Below are positions 25,801-38,209 of a stretch of DNA of 64,000 nucleotides, one piece after another. The notes under the pieces are model-generated. The model was given only the letters and a program-made list of their open reading frames with translations. It did no database searches and was not told the DNA's origin. Made by a program: the position numbers and the translations under genes. The DNA comes from Anas platyrhynchos (lineage: Eukaryota; Chordata; Aves; Anseriformes; Anatidae), in the NCBI RefSeq assembly GCF_047663525.1, contig NC_092600.1:3902001-3966000 (forward strand), given 5' to 3'. How positions within the stretch are numbered: the first letter of the stretch is position 1; each line of letters begins with the position of its first letter.

Positions 25801-27562
25801 ATCTGTAAGAGCAAAGCTAAAAATTTATAGTTAATCTTTGCATTTGTAATTCACATTTTCGTTCCTGTTACAGATGCTTTCTTTCTGCAAGTTAGTTACT
25901 ACCTTGTTATCAAATTTTCCTTGAAAGCCAAATTGAAACCACAAAAAAATAATAGTTCATTCCTTCAGAACACTTGTATCTGAGGTGCCAAGTTAAGAGA
26001 AATTTGTTATAGCAATAGCTTGCAGCTTGAGCACTCAGGTAAGTAATGAATTTTCCTGGATATGCAATAATGTTGGAGAAGTCTATAACCTGACTTGAGA
26101 GAGATGAATTTATAGAAAATTTCAACTTCGCCCTAACTTGGGTTATCAGGAAGCCATTCACATGCTTCACTCTAAGCAATTTAGAGCCTCAACTACCTCT
26201 GTTGGCCAGAGGCAAATACAGAAATGCACTTGTTTTGTACCCTCTGCTGCTGCACACACATCCCGCTTTACTTACTCCTTCTGACCAAGTTTTCCTTACC
26301 ACCTCCATATGCATTTAATGATTTAAAAGGCTCATTGCAGTCCAGTGCCAATGCTGCTAGAAATATTTTCAAATATCAGTAACGCTTTCAAGACAGAGCA
26401 TATGAGTATCCCTTCCATCTGGCTGAGTTCACGCCTGTCTACTCAGCAGAAGCACTCAGGCTCTGACCCAGAAGATTCACTGCAGCTACACTTTTCACAA
26501 ACGAGAAAATTTTGAGACTCTGTTCAGTTCCTATTCCTCCCCAGACAGTTCTTTTTCCATGAGAGATCAGTTTCTGATTTAGTACTATCGCATGGTGTGG
26601 ACAGTCTGGAGGGTCTAAATACCTTTTTGTTTTTCCTGCCTCCACAACAGACCCACATCTATGGTGGAACAAGAGAAGGTGCTGAAGCCCACTGTCCACT
26701 TGCTAGTCTTCCCCAGTGCATGTTACATTGCTTCGTATAGCCAAAAGTAGAGTGTCAGAAGGAGAGTGGAGCAGAAGCTGTGAGTGGAATATGTCCCCCT
26801 GGCAGGGGGGCATGGACAGGGTGGCATTGCCTAGCACAGGACAACCCCCATCTGCCCAGGAGGGCTCAGTGGAACAAGACAACAGGAGTAGTTTCATGTG
26901 CCTGGCATGGACACTGTTCACTTCACAGCTTGGGTAGGTGTCTAATTTTTTCAGTAGCACCTTCTGAAAACTAAGGTTCATACAAGTGGCTAGGGGGTCA
27001 CTGCTGGAGAGTAGCTACCCACAGCTTTGTAGTACTGCTTGCCCTACTGCCTGGCTCAGGGATGTGTAGAGCTTGTAGAGACACAGCCTGCAGCTCCTCA
27101 AATCCTTAAACCAACTGATTTATCGATGTTATACATGCCCTACTTTTCTAACCCCTAAGACCTACTTTCTGTCCTCATGAAAGACACCTTCTTTGTAAAT
27201 GGAAAATACATAGTTTCAGATACAGATTATTCCTCCTGTTCTTGGTGGAAGCAGAACTAATTAATTGCCTGCTATAGTGCCTCAATAAACAGGAAAAACA
27301 AAACAAAACATAAAAACAACAACAACAAAATGAATTCATTCATTTACCTTTCTCTCCATGAAGTAGAGTTCATCATTTTCTGTAAATCAGACAAGTTGAA
27401 TGCTAAATGTGATTCTAGCTTCTCAGTGGAGATATAACAAACTATTTCCTGGCTCCAAATCTCAATCAAGAAAATACATATGCATGTTTGTATTTCTTAT
27501 TAGGTCAGTGTCAGGATTGTTTTCTTTATTATTATTATTATTTCAAAGGAATAAGAAAACAC

Positions 27563-27578
27563 TTTTTTTTTTTTTTTT
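27563..27578. repeat. Poly-T, 16 T
   Basis: Uninterrupted T run shortly after a TTA trinucleotide repeat at about 27,527-27,541. Confidence 0.95.
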
Positions 27579-29406
27579 AAATTCACCGCAAATAAGTTCG
27601 GATAGAAGAACTCCCCATTGACTGCGTTATTCAGGGTCACTACAGTGAATTCGAGGTATCAACTGTTTTACTTCTTAGAAATCAGACATAACACATTACC
27701 AAATCTTTAGTTTTATTAGCTGCATCACAGATCCCAAAGAGACCTCAGCACAGTTAATTTATCTTTCTGCTGTGTAAAATGCCCCTGGCTTCTGCTGTAT
27801 GTGCTACTTCATTCTGCATTTGAATTTCTAGCTCAGAACCATGGCCCTCTTTTCCTGAACGGGCTTCAAAGCTCATAAAACAGGACAATTCTTTCAAATA
27901 AATATGTTGATTTTAAGAGCATACTCGTAGTTCAAAAGAACAGTTTGGCTTTGAAGCAATATTCCCTGCTATCGTCTCACAATCTGAGCAGTGAGATGGA
28001 TGTTGCTGAATCTAACATGTGGTTACTCATCACAAGGTATAGCTGCAAATTTCACACAGCAGGACTCCTTTGTCAAAACAGTCCTCTGCTGGGAGAGTCT
28101 CTTCTGTGGGAGCTCCACAGGGCTCTGAGGCTGAGTACTTTGACATTTAAATCAACTTCTCGCAGCTCACATCTCATTTTCTTCTCTCTGCTCTGAGCAG
28201 GTTAGCTCTGGAATTGCACAAGCAAAACGTTTGTTCCTTTTCCACCAGCTCACATGGGCTGTTGTGGTTCTCAGTTCTCCAGCAATTCACTCCATGGAGA
28301 GCATTAAACAGATCAGTGCAGAACCCAGGATAGCTCCAAAGATATTTTATACCCAGAGAACATTTCAACATTTTTCCTGAGCCTACTTGCTTGCCTTCAA
28401 ATATAACACACACACACACAGTATTCAATGCTTAGTCTGTATGTGAGAATTACTGAAGAAATATATTTTTATCAGGAAGCCTTGCTAATTCCATAGAGAA
28501 AAACCTTCTTATTTGCTTTTCTTGTTTCCTAAATAGGTGAAATATGTGTTGATGAATTTTACTTAAATATGTAGTTAATTTTGTATCAAGTCACCGAGTC
28601 TGAATGCAATCATTTCTGGGACAAAAAATCTCCAGGAAAATCTCTTAGAGATGGATCAAACTAAGTGTCCCTTCTATTGTCCCTGCAGGTCAGAGGAATT
28701 TCTAGTATACCTTGAAAAATTAACAGAGAACTTTTGACTTTGAAGACAACCATCTTGTTGAAGAGAAATTAGCATGTTGAATAAGAAATTAGCGTGAAAT
28801 TGCCAGGGACAGAACCGTTGTGGTTCACCTGTAGATTTGTGAGGGGATGATCTTAGAAAAAAGATATCAAAAAATGACACTGGTAAAATTGATTCAATCT
28901 AGTATTGAACGTTTAAATTTTTAGATACAGAATGAGTTAAAATATTTTTATAAGGAAAATATCTTTAGTCTTATGGATATATGCAATCTCTTTGTAGCAG
29001 AAATAAGCCTATGAATATAGATCAATAGCTGGAAAATATATAACAACCATTTCCTTATGAAGAGAGGAAAGGTTGTTGCAAGTGAAAGAGATATTGCTAT
29101 AGGTTGGTTCAGCAAAATACAGAGAACATGCCAAGTAGACTAAAGGACCCTCAGAATCTATAACTTTACCTGTAAAGACAGTCTGTATAATTACACTTTT
29201 TTTTTTTTTTTAAATACAGAACAATTGAGCCAAATGCAATACCCGAAAGAACAGAAAGTTAACTTTAATTTTTCAAAGCTTCTTACAAAATATATCACCA
29301 CAAAGAAAAATGATGAAAGTTATATCAGATGTTGAGATGTCATTGCAAACATCAGGGTTTTTCTGCAAGAGGGCAATTTAGCAACAGTAGTATAGATTTA
29401 GATGGG

Positions 29407-29429
29407 AAAAAAAAAAAAAAAAAAAAAAA
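29407..29429. repeat. Poly-A, 23 A
   Basis: A run followed by GAAAA and GAAAAA units. Simple repeat with purine-rich decay at its 3' side. Confidence 0.95.
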
Positions 29430-30264
29430 GAAAAGAAAAAGAAAATTGACAAGGAACAAAGAAATGGACGTGAATCCATCTGCTCATATTTCAGAAAATA
29501 GCTCACCACAAATATATCTGAAAACTCTTTGAATTTGCCAGAACAAATTGCTCCAACAATGGTAGAAGATATTTCTTTATTTGAAGATGTTAATAATTTG
29601 TAAGGTATAATAACTAGCTAACAATAATCACAAATAAACCTAATCATCAGGTTGTCTAGCTGAACAATAACCCATGGAGTTCATAACTGATGAAGGAAAA
29701 ATAATACTCATTGTTAATATAAGTGGTGCTGACAAAGCAAAAAAGAGTCTAATTTACAAAGTATGATGTAAAGAAAACAACCAACCAAACAACAACAACA
29801 AAAAGATCACAAAAAGAAAAACCCTGTAAAAGAGAAGAAGAAAAAAGAAAGAAAAAGGAAAACCATGTAAAATACAGGACTCTTCCAGCCAAATCCTTAA
29901 TTCTTTCAATAAGAGAACCATTCTTCTCCATTTCTAGTAATAACGAATGTTGGATTATAACCCAGGAGGAGTCATTTCAGTGATTCCACGTGAGCAAAAA
30001 TTGTCACAAGCAATCTGTGTCAGATCAGCATAACTTTTTAGCATGCATACTTTTCGAGAACGTGGCCATATTTTTCTTACTTTTAACCATGCACTAAGTC
30101 TGCAAAAATACTAGTTAGGTTCTACCCTGAGCTGCAAATATATGTATCCAGAACAGTCACTTTTAAGTGGAACAGAGTGGAAGTGCCTTCTGTATATGGA
30201 TAGCGGGCTGTAGATAAACATTGAGAAAACATTCCATAAAGCTAATAAAACACTAAGACAAGTA

Positions 30265-30285
30265 TTTTTTTTTTTTTCCCCCCCC
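30265..30285. repeat. T13-C8 pyrimidine tract
   Basis: Thirteen T run directly into eight C. No convincing exon follows it, so it is not called a splice acceptor. Confidence 0.9.
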
Positions 30286-33200
30286 TCTGTTATAAGAGTT
30301 TCCCCTATGTTTAAGAATTAAGTCTATCCACATCAGGAAAATCCCATCCTTATACAAATGTTTTCTTAAGAGTTAATAAGTTAATATTATTAAGTTAACT
30401 CCTTTGGAGGTCTCCAACACTATCATCTATTTATTAAAAGTTGCCTTTATTTGTTAGTACAAATGTGAAGCAGGATTTTAATGAACTGTTTTATAATAGT
30501 TAAGCAAATATAGAGAGGTAATAAAATAGATTAATTTTATCATGTTTTTTAATTTTCAGCATTGATTATTCAACACTATTATTAGGGAGCATTTTTTCCC
30601 ATGGAAAAGATCACACAACCCATTGCGTTACACATTAATTTTCTTGTTATTAAATTTATGTCTACACATATGCAAAGATTAGAACCTCAGACTAATCCGC
30701 TTTATAATTTTCCTCTTTTCATCCACCACTTTAGTAAGAATTCTTACATATCTCACCTCTTCTAGGTAAAACAAATGCATTTGAAACAGACAAGTTTTCC
30801 TTTACCAGAACCCAGTCTTCATTTGTATTTAGTAATAAAAATACTTAAACCAAACAACGTCATTCTTGAAATCCTACATATTCCCATGTATCTCCCTTCA
30901 ATAGTTAACACCCTTACATACACCTTCTGACATAGAACAAACCCTTCTCTTACTCACAAAAACTGAGATTTGCAGGTCAGGCAAATCAGGCTTTCTCATT
31001 ACCTGAGAAAGCACAGTTTTTTTTCTGTACCTATGTGCCTTGCATCCATGTGAAGAAGTAACAGAGCAAAACCTTGGTGGCTCTTGAAAAGAAGAAGAAT
31101 GCAATGAGCAAGGAATAGACACAACCTTAACTCTCCTCCAGCTGAAGAACTTGGAAGACCAAAGCTCATCAAGGTTTGGTTCATCAGGGCTACCAGTCAC
31201 CACACACCACACAAAAGCAGGTGATTGAGATTTGCATTTGGAGATTGTTTATTAAGAATAGGTTTTAAGGTTCAAATACACGCTTATGTGAAACTTTAAA
31301 ACAGAAGATTTTGCTTCAATAGCAAGGGACATTTTGCTATGCCCTTGAAGAGCAATAGCCCTAATTTTAGGGAGAGCATCTTTTTTGCTAAGGAAATTAG
31401 CTAAATTCCTATTCAAAAAAGCAGTATGGAAAGTTTTTACTTTTAAGATGCCCATAAGAAACTATGATTTTCTGATTGTGAAACACCATTTCTGAGTGAA
31501 TAATTTTCTCCCAGTTGCTTTTATAAAATCTATGCATTAACAATTCTGGAGCATATCTTTCGTGTAATGAGGTATGTAAAGTTTTTCTTTATAAATTATA
31601 TACTTTTTTATATGAGCAGAGATGTAAAGTCAAATAGAGAAAATAAGTCAGTGGTACAAAGCCTCTAGGCAGTTTTCATTTCCATGTAATTTTCTGTGAG
31701 TACAGTTGTTGCATCTGTTTTTCCTCTGATTCCCACTCCCATCAGTTCATATTCTGTGCAATAATGTGAGGGTTTTATCTTAACTGTGTTTCAGGACAGC
31801 TGAAGTTATTGAAAGTAAAGACCAATAGTAAATGTTGCTTAATATTAGGACATAAGGATGTTTCAAAAGAAAGAAATAGGATTATTTTTTTTTCCTATCT
31901 TCTGAACGTTGCTTGTTCTTAACTGCCAACACTGGGAGGAGGCTTCTGAATGGAAAATTCCTAGTGCATATGATGATCCATTTTTCTTCTCATTCTCTTG
32001 TTTGTCAAAGCCCTCAGTGTGTTGAACTGTTATCTCTCTTCTGTTTAAGATCTAGGATGATCTTAAGTAAGACAGATAGTCTGTCTTCAGTGCTGTGACA
32101 TGTATCTGTTTATGAGTAATGAGTATCACTGACAGACTGATTAATAGTAATTTTATATTGTGGAAGGAAGCTAGAAAGGGGGACAAAGGGGGAATATTTA
32201 TTAATGAAGTACAGTCAGCACTGCACAATGGAGAAAGACTTTGTGGGGGAAAAAAAGTGGAACGATAAAGGGAAAACTACAGAAGCTCCAGAGAGCATGG
32301 GAAGTAGGTGGCGAAGCAGAACAGTGTAGAAGGAGGAAGATAAATTACCACATGAATGAAAGGCAGCGAGAAGTGAACAAGAGATTCACATTAATTCATG
32401 TGCACGAAGGGCCTCTGATTAATTCTGTAATGCAGGTAAAGAACAGAGATGATCAGGGCAGTACTTCACTGGCAAAATAATGGTACATACTTAAAGGGGC
32501 AATCTTTATCTTGAGCTGAATTGATGAACACACATCTTATCTGTATCAGTAGAGCTATAGTTTGAGTCTTACTCAGTCATTTAAACCTGCCATTCAAACA
32601 CTAAATTGCAGTTCTTAAATTAAAGATCTGCCACTGTGAGCACCTGCTGGGATTTCCCTGCTACTGGTATTAATGTCTGACAACACCTTCTAAAAAGTTC
32701 CAGCCTGAATTATCTGTAAGTTTCAGACAGACCATACAGTATTTATTGGAACTCCAATATCTATAGTGGGAGAGCATATATTTGCAGCTTATCGATGATT
32801 ATCTTTTTCTTTGACTTAGCCATTCCTGGCAAAATTCAAGTATTCAAGATAGACATATTTGAATCACGTTTGTCATGCTTAAGAACCAGGGCACACAGCA
32901 GTTCACCTTCAGTGACAAACACTTGTCATGGACATTTTAACTATCCACTAATAGCTTCTAAAATTCTCAGCAAACCAAAAGAAAAACCTTAGGAAAATCA
33001 AACAAACAAAATTTTACCATGCATATTTTAAAGCTGAAAGCAAAATTTGAGAGTAATTGCAATACAGAGAGTAAGGAAAGAAACAACATGTTTATATCCA
33101 TCCATGCACAAGACAAGCTACTGCATATTTAATGTAGCATGTTCAAGGTTTTAAAAGTCCACAAACTGTACAAAGGAATACCCCTCAGCTCTTGCACATG

Positions 33201-33745
33201 TGAAGTGACATACACTATCTACACCACATTCGGCCTGTATTTTTTTCTGTTGGTCAGTTTGTCAATACTTTCCAGGCTTATAGCTTCTGTAAGGAAGAAT
33301 TTGAGATCCCACACAGGGTGGCTGGATGGGAAATCCTGAGAGGCCATACTCTGCCCACAGAGGCCACCAAAACCTGGGCACCTTGGGAAGCTAACCCTGC
33401 AGCCCTGCATTAAAAACAGCTGCCAGAGGTGACTCTGTCAGAGCTTTTTTTAAAGAAACGCTTTGTGAGCTTGTTGAACTTTGACTGCTTTAATATAGTG
33501 TCTATGTTTTGATGAAAAAGTATTTTTCTGAGGAAACTTTTCTAATATAGTTTCTGTACAGGTCTCTCAAAAATAAATAAATAAAATAAAGCATATTTAA
33601 ATATTATTGATTATTGCCAGGGTTCAAAGTTCAGGTTGCATTATCCAGCAAAGAAAAGTAGGTGTTGTTCATCTTAAACATAAAGTAAGATCGAAAAATA
33701 ATTGACCAGAAAAGAGTCACAAATCTGGGACTTATTCTGGGACTA

Positions 33746-33791
33746 TTCCAAGAGAATAAGGCCAGGTGTATCTGGCCTTATTCTCTTGGAA
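33746..33791. repeat. Perfect 20-bp inverted repeat with 6-nt loop
   Basis: The left arm, 33,746-33,765, begins TTCCAAGAGAATAAGG. The right arm, 33,772-33,791, is its exact reverse complement over all 20 bases. The loop is GTGTAT (33,766-33,771). Complementarity stops abruptly at both outer ends. The eight bases CTTATTCT of the right arm also occur at 33,731-33,738, so the same motif appears three times within 60 bp in alternating orientation. A perfect stem of this length is not expected by chance. The abrupt ends favour a local template-switch event over an old, selected RNA hairpin, although a small-RNA precursor cannot be excluded. Confidence 0.97.
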
Positions 33792-34546
33792 GCAGCATCC
33801 ATGTCAGCAAAATCAATGGGATTTTACTGCTCTGGGCTCACTGGAGATCTCATCTAAATGTTTTACATCCACTGTAGCATTTCTATCATCTATGCAGGCA
33901 AAAGAAACACTCATTTTTCAGCTTCGGAACACCGATGAAGTTTATGACCACAGACAGAGCATATCTCTGGGTGACTGTCTCACTGCTACAATGGCCACAG
34001 ACATTTATTCTTCCTTGGAGTATTTTTTACAGAGGCCACCAGGCTGCAGCTCTGCTTGTGGATGATGCTGGAGGCGAGTTAAGTACAATAACCTAGCAGA
34101 ACAGGCAGTAGTGGCACAAAACACAGGCTGTGACAATGTACAAATGTAAGGTAGAATTCACAGTTTTGTCCCTTTCACTTCATTTCAGGTCTGTCATCAC
34201 ATGAACAGTTCCTTTAAATCTAAATACAATAAGGAGTTAAGGTGAACTAATCTACAAAAAAGAACTCCAAGTACAGAGGAAAAAAAAAAAGAGAGAGACA
34301 AAAAAAAAAAAGACAAAATCTGTGTTCACTTCAGTATTTCTTCCTAATATTGATGCAGAAATTAAGACACTGCAAACTGAAAGAAAATCCTACCTCCAAA
34401 AGCATGCCAAGACTTAAAAACCGAAGACTTTTTTTATTAGGAAAGGATGCTGCTAGGCTACAATAAGCTTCTCAAATCTCAGTCTCAGTGGGATCTCAAT
34501 TCATGCAAGGTTCTCACAGCAGGTTTGCCATACCCACCAAGTCCTA

Positions 34547-34578
34547 TCATTCACAAAATGTTCTGTCATTCACAAAAT
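34547..34578. repeat. Short tandem duplication, period 19
   Basis: TCATTCACAAAAT occurs twice, starting at 34,547 and 34,566. A single slippage or template-switch duplication would explain it. Confidence 0.85.
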
Positions 34579-35008
34579 AGTTAGTGATTACCTTTAGAAA
34601 TTAAGTGGTGCCTATCTTGTATATCACAGGTTTATGTCAGACTGAAAATCTGGGTCTGATTACATCCAGCTCCACAGTTTCAGAAAGGTCCAAAGATTTT
34701 TTCTTGCAAACAAGTGCCACAGATGTCACCGCAGCAAACATCTCACATCAGCAGCTATATCTGACGCACCCGGATATAGCCACACGTGCTCCACAACTAT
34801 TATTGATATTGGTGGCATTCTCTGAGCTGAATTTAACAGTCTATATATGGCTAAAGAACTGTCTGTTGTCAACATATCCCCTTCATCAGATCATGATCTG
34901 AGGAGAACTGAACTACTGGGGCTTTTTAGAGTACTAAGCCAACTTCTAATGTCACTTCAGCAACAACAAAACACAAATAAATACATAATATAAATAAACA
35001 AAAGCTTT

Positions 35009-35060
35009 CCCCCCCCCCCCCCTAGTATTTATTTCTTTACTAGTTTTTTTTTTTTTTTTT
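35009..35060. repeat. C14 and T17 homopolymers
   Basis: Fourteen C at 35,009-35,022 and seventeen T at 35,044-35,060 are separated by 21 ordinary bases. The C run is rare for this AT-rich DNA. Confidence 0.95.
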
Positions 35061-38000
35061 AGAAGTGTCAGAAGTAACCTTGATATCACTTTAATTTTCT
35101 TTGAAAAACTGGAAAATTACTGTATATATGTACATCCATGACTAACAAAAATGTTGCATCTTGCTTATTACTGACCTTTCTTACAAAGTAGTATTTTCAT
35201 CCTTTAAAAAGACCATAAATTAATCTTAGTGTCAAAAATAAACTCAGAATCAGTAAAAGACCTTCAATTCCTTTTCCAGTAACATGATCATCCACTAAAG
35301 AAGCTTGATTTTGATTTTTTTTAGTCTCTTCTTTATAGTTATCTCTTATTCTTAAATTAGTGGTAATTTTCCTCTGTTACTCCACTTGATCATAAAAAGG
35401 AGTGTAATTGCAATCCTGTTTTTTTTTGTTTGTTTTTTTTTTTGTAATTTTCTTTAAAACCAACACTTCCTCATTTAGATTACAGTAGGGAATTATTATT
35501 TTAGCTACTATCTTTGTAGTTGTTTTTTGTTGTTTTGTCTTGTATATTAGTTACTACTTTATAGGAGATATGCAGAGCTCACTTGGAAAAAAGTATAATG
35601 GAGTTTGCCATTCTCTTTTCAAGGTTATTTGTCTTTCTGTTTATGCTTCTCAAAGGTCTTTATTTTCAATTTCTTCTTTGTCTCAATACCCATATATTAT
35701 GATTTATTTTTTTTCTTTGGTGAATAACTGCCCTAGCAATATGCAAAATCAGGCAAAAACCTCATTTGCAGTATATAATTTCTTTTTCCAGTTACTAGTC
35801 CTGTCAATCAGCTGGTCTCAGGCTCCCACAAAAGTATGTCAGGAGCTGTATTTTTCTTGCTATTATCCATAATCTCTGTGAAAGGAGAAAGCACATTATT
35901 TCATCTATGGTTGTGTCATACAAAAAAGAAAAAAAAAAAAGTCTTTTAAACATCACCAAGATTCAGCAGCCGCAGATAAGACAAAGCCTCAGTTAATTTC
36001 TCATCTTCAGATCTTTCTGCATCAGAATTTTTTTGACCCCACCAGTTTGAATCTGGCAAGGTAGATGATCAGAGAGGCTATATGCAGTGACAGTCCTTTA
36101 CAAGCAGATAAAATATCATGAGAGAAAGGAAGAATATTTTCACTCTTTCTCCTTTGATACTGTTTGGCCTTTTATGCAGCTCAAGATGTTCTTCCAGAAA
36201 AGATTGCTCGTATTCAGTACCATCTTCCTGTGAGACGTTTTTCTGTCCTAGATAAGGACATTATCTCTTGAAATTCAGAACATTATTAATATGAGTTTTG
36301 TAAGATGCTCCATTACAGACATCTGGGGGTCAAGTTCTCTTTGCAATATGTAGTAAACCATACAGGAAGCTGCTCACTTTAGGATAACCTAAGGAAGGTC
36401 CATACCCCAACCCCATACTATTTACTGGGAGATCACAGGGTGAACTGGTGAGAGAAGAAATGGTTTTGACAAAGTCCCATACCCTTAGGACTCTTGCAGA
36501 CATTCCCCAGTATATCTACGTGTTATTTCAGCTCATAAACTCATCGTTGCCCTCCCATGGGCAGGGATTTGGATATGGACCAACCACACACCACCTCTCC
36601 AGAACTACTACACGCAGCCCTACAAGGAGAGCAGACTCCACACTTACTATGCCTCTCCATCTTTATTTTCCTCTGATTTGCAGCTTAAATATGCATTAAT
36701 CACCAAAGGAAGTGCTACTAGATCATCATCCCCACATGGTGAAATGGGAGCTGATAGAAACAACATTTCTGATGATGCTCAGCCCAACCTTGTATGGAGC
36801 AGATATGAGGACAACCGGTCCCTCCTGCATCAAGTACTCACTTGGCAGTTATGAAAGGAAGCTGTTCCTGACATTTCTGTGCAGGTTGAACCACTCCTTT
36901 CCTCCTCTGGACTTTTTTGTCATTTATTTTCACAAGTGTGTAAAGTGGGACTTGATGAAATTCAGATGCTAAGACAGTAGAAAGCTAGAAACTCTATTGA
37001 TTCAGTGTCATTTATTTGTTAGTCACATACTGTGAGTACAAATTCCCATCTGAGAGAGGACTATGTGGATTAACAGAGTGGCATGCCCTCTTGAAGAACA
37101 CAGCCTTCTCAGAAAAAAGGAGGATTTATTGTTTGTATTTTGTATATATATAAATCTTAAAGTAACTCCATCCTCGTCTTTATACCATTTCTTGTACTTC
37201 TGCCCATTTCAAGATTATATCTTCATTCCATAAAATGTAAAAGCTTCTGAAAATTGCTTGAAAGGGACTGTATTAGGGAAAAAAAAAATCACAAAACCAG
37301 ATGAGCTCTATTTCTTTTTAACAGCTCATCATCGGTTTTCTTAAGAGAATACTTGTTTCTCTGGAAAGAAAACCACTTCAACTGAAGTAATTCCTCAGCT
37401 TTTTAATTATTACACTCCTCTTTGGTACTCAGCTTTAATAACTAATTCCTTCACCTGCCCATCTTCCTTAACTCTTGAAAACAATCTTCTCAGCAGTTCC
37501 AGCAGCGATGTGTTTTGTGTGACCATATTTATAAATGTATTGCAAAAGAAGTAATAAAACTGACCAGTTCAGATGAGCATTTTAAAGTGAATATAGACTA
37601 AGTCCCAGCTACTTCTCTGGCCTAATTTTATTTAATTTAATGCAAAAAGAAGAGAGTAGAGGCAATATTTCCCTGTGACGTGGCCTTGTTAAATGTGAGA
37701 AAAAGCAAAAAGCACTGGCTATTTAAAAGCCTCGAGCTTTTAAAGTGCAGCTTCCACCACAGAACAATAGGTTTTTTGGCCCCTTGTGTTATAGCACTAA
37801 CTCCTCTCTCCTCTGAGTGCTGCAGACAAGCACATCTCCCACTCTCCCCAGGCCCAGTGAGAGAACTTTGAGTTCTGCTTGCAAATAGCTTCTGACCTTT
37901 CCAGTAGCAGAAGTGCCAGCGTACCCACTAGAGCTCTGTGTACTTTTGCAGGTGTAAACCTGTCATTTTAAGTTATCATCCAGGAAACCTGAGAAATTAA

Positions 38001-38064
38001 GTTAGAAAAATCTCAATATTTTATGTCATGTAATCATTCCAGTTCAGTACCGAAGATCTCAGGA

Positions 38065-38080
38065 ACGCTCTTTAGAGCGT
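38065..38080. repeat. Small inverted repeat ACGCTCT-TT-AGAGCGT
   Basis: Seven-base perfect arms around a TT spacer, each arm with a CpG. It is short enough to be chance. Confidence 0.8.
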
Positions 38081-38169
38081 GTCTTTAAATCTACAACTTG
38101 AGGAGTCCCAAGCTCCTACCACTTCTTCCACTGACAAACATATTCAAACAGTATTCAGGTGAACACCTG

Positions 38170-38209
38170 TTTTTTTTTGTTGTTGTTGTTGTTTGTTTTG
38201 TTTTGTTTT
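38170..38209. repeat. T/TTG/TTTTG compound repeat
   Basis: A T run passes into TTG units and then TTTTG units. Microsatellite. Confidence 0.95.

Larger units (their letters stand above)
17130..33745. other. Noncoding sequence, no supported gene
   Basis: About 16.6 kb without a gene I can support. The minus-strand frame at 17,482-17,760 starts with a hydrophobic stretch like a signal peptide but has no further support. A block at 18,480-18,920 is free of simple repeats and has several homeobox-like AT motifs, so it could be a conserved noncoding element; this cannot be judged from one species. Poly-T or poly-A runs lie near 21,544, 22,819, 27,563, 29,197, 29,407 and 30,265. A hand count of 27,661-27,960 gives A90 C64 G46 T100, so C again exceeds G on the plus strand. 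Confidence 0.65.
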
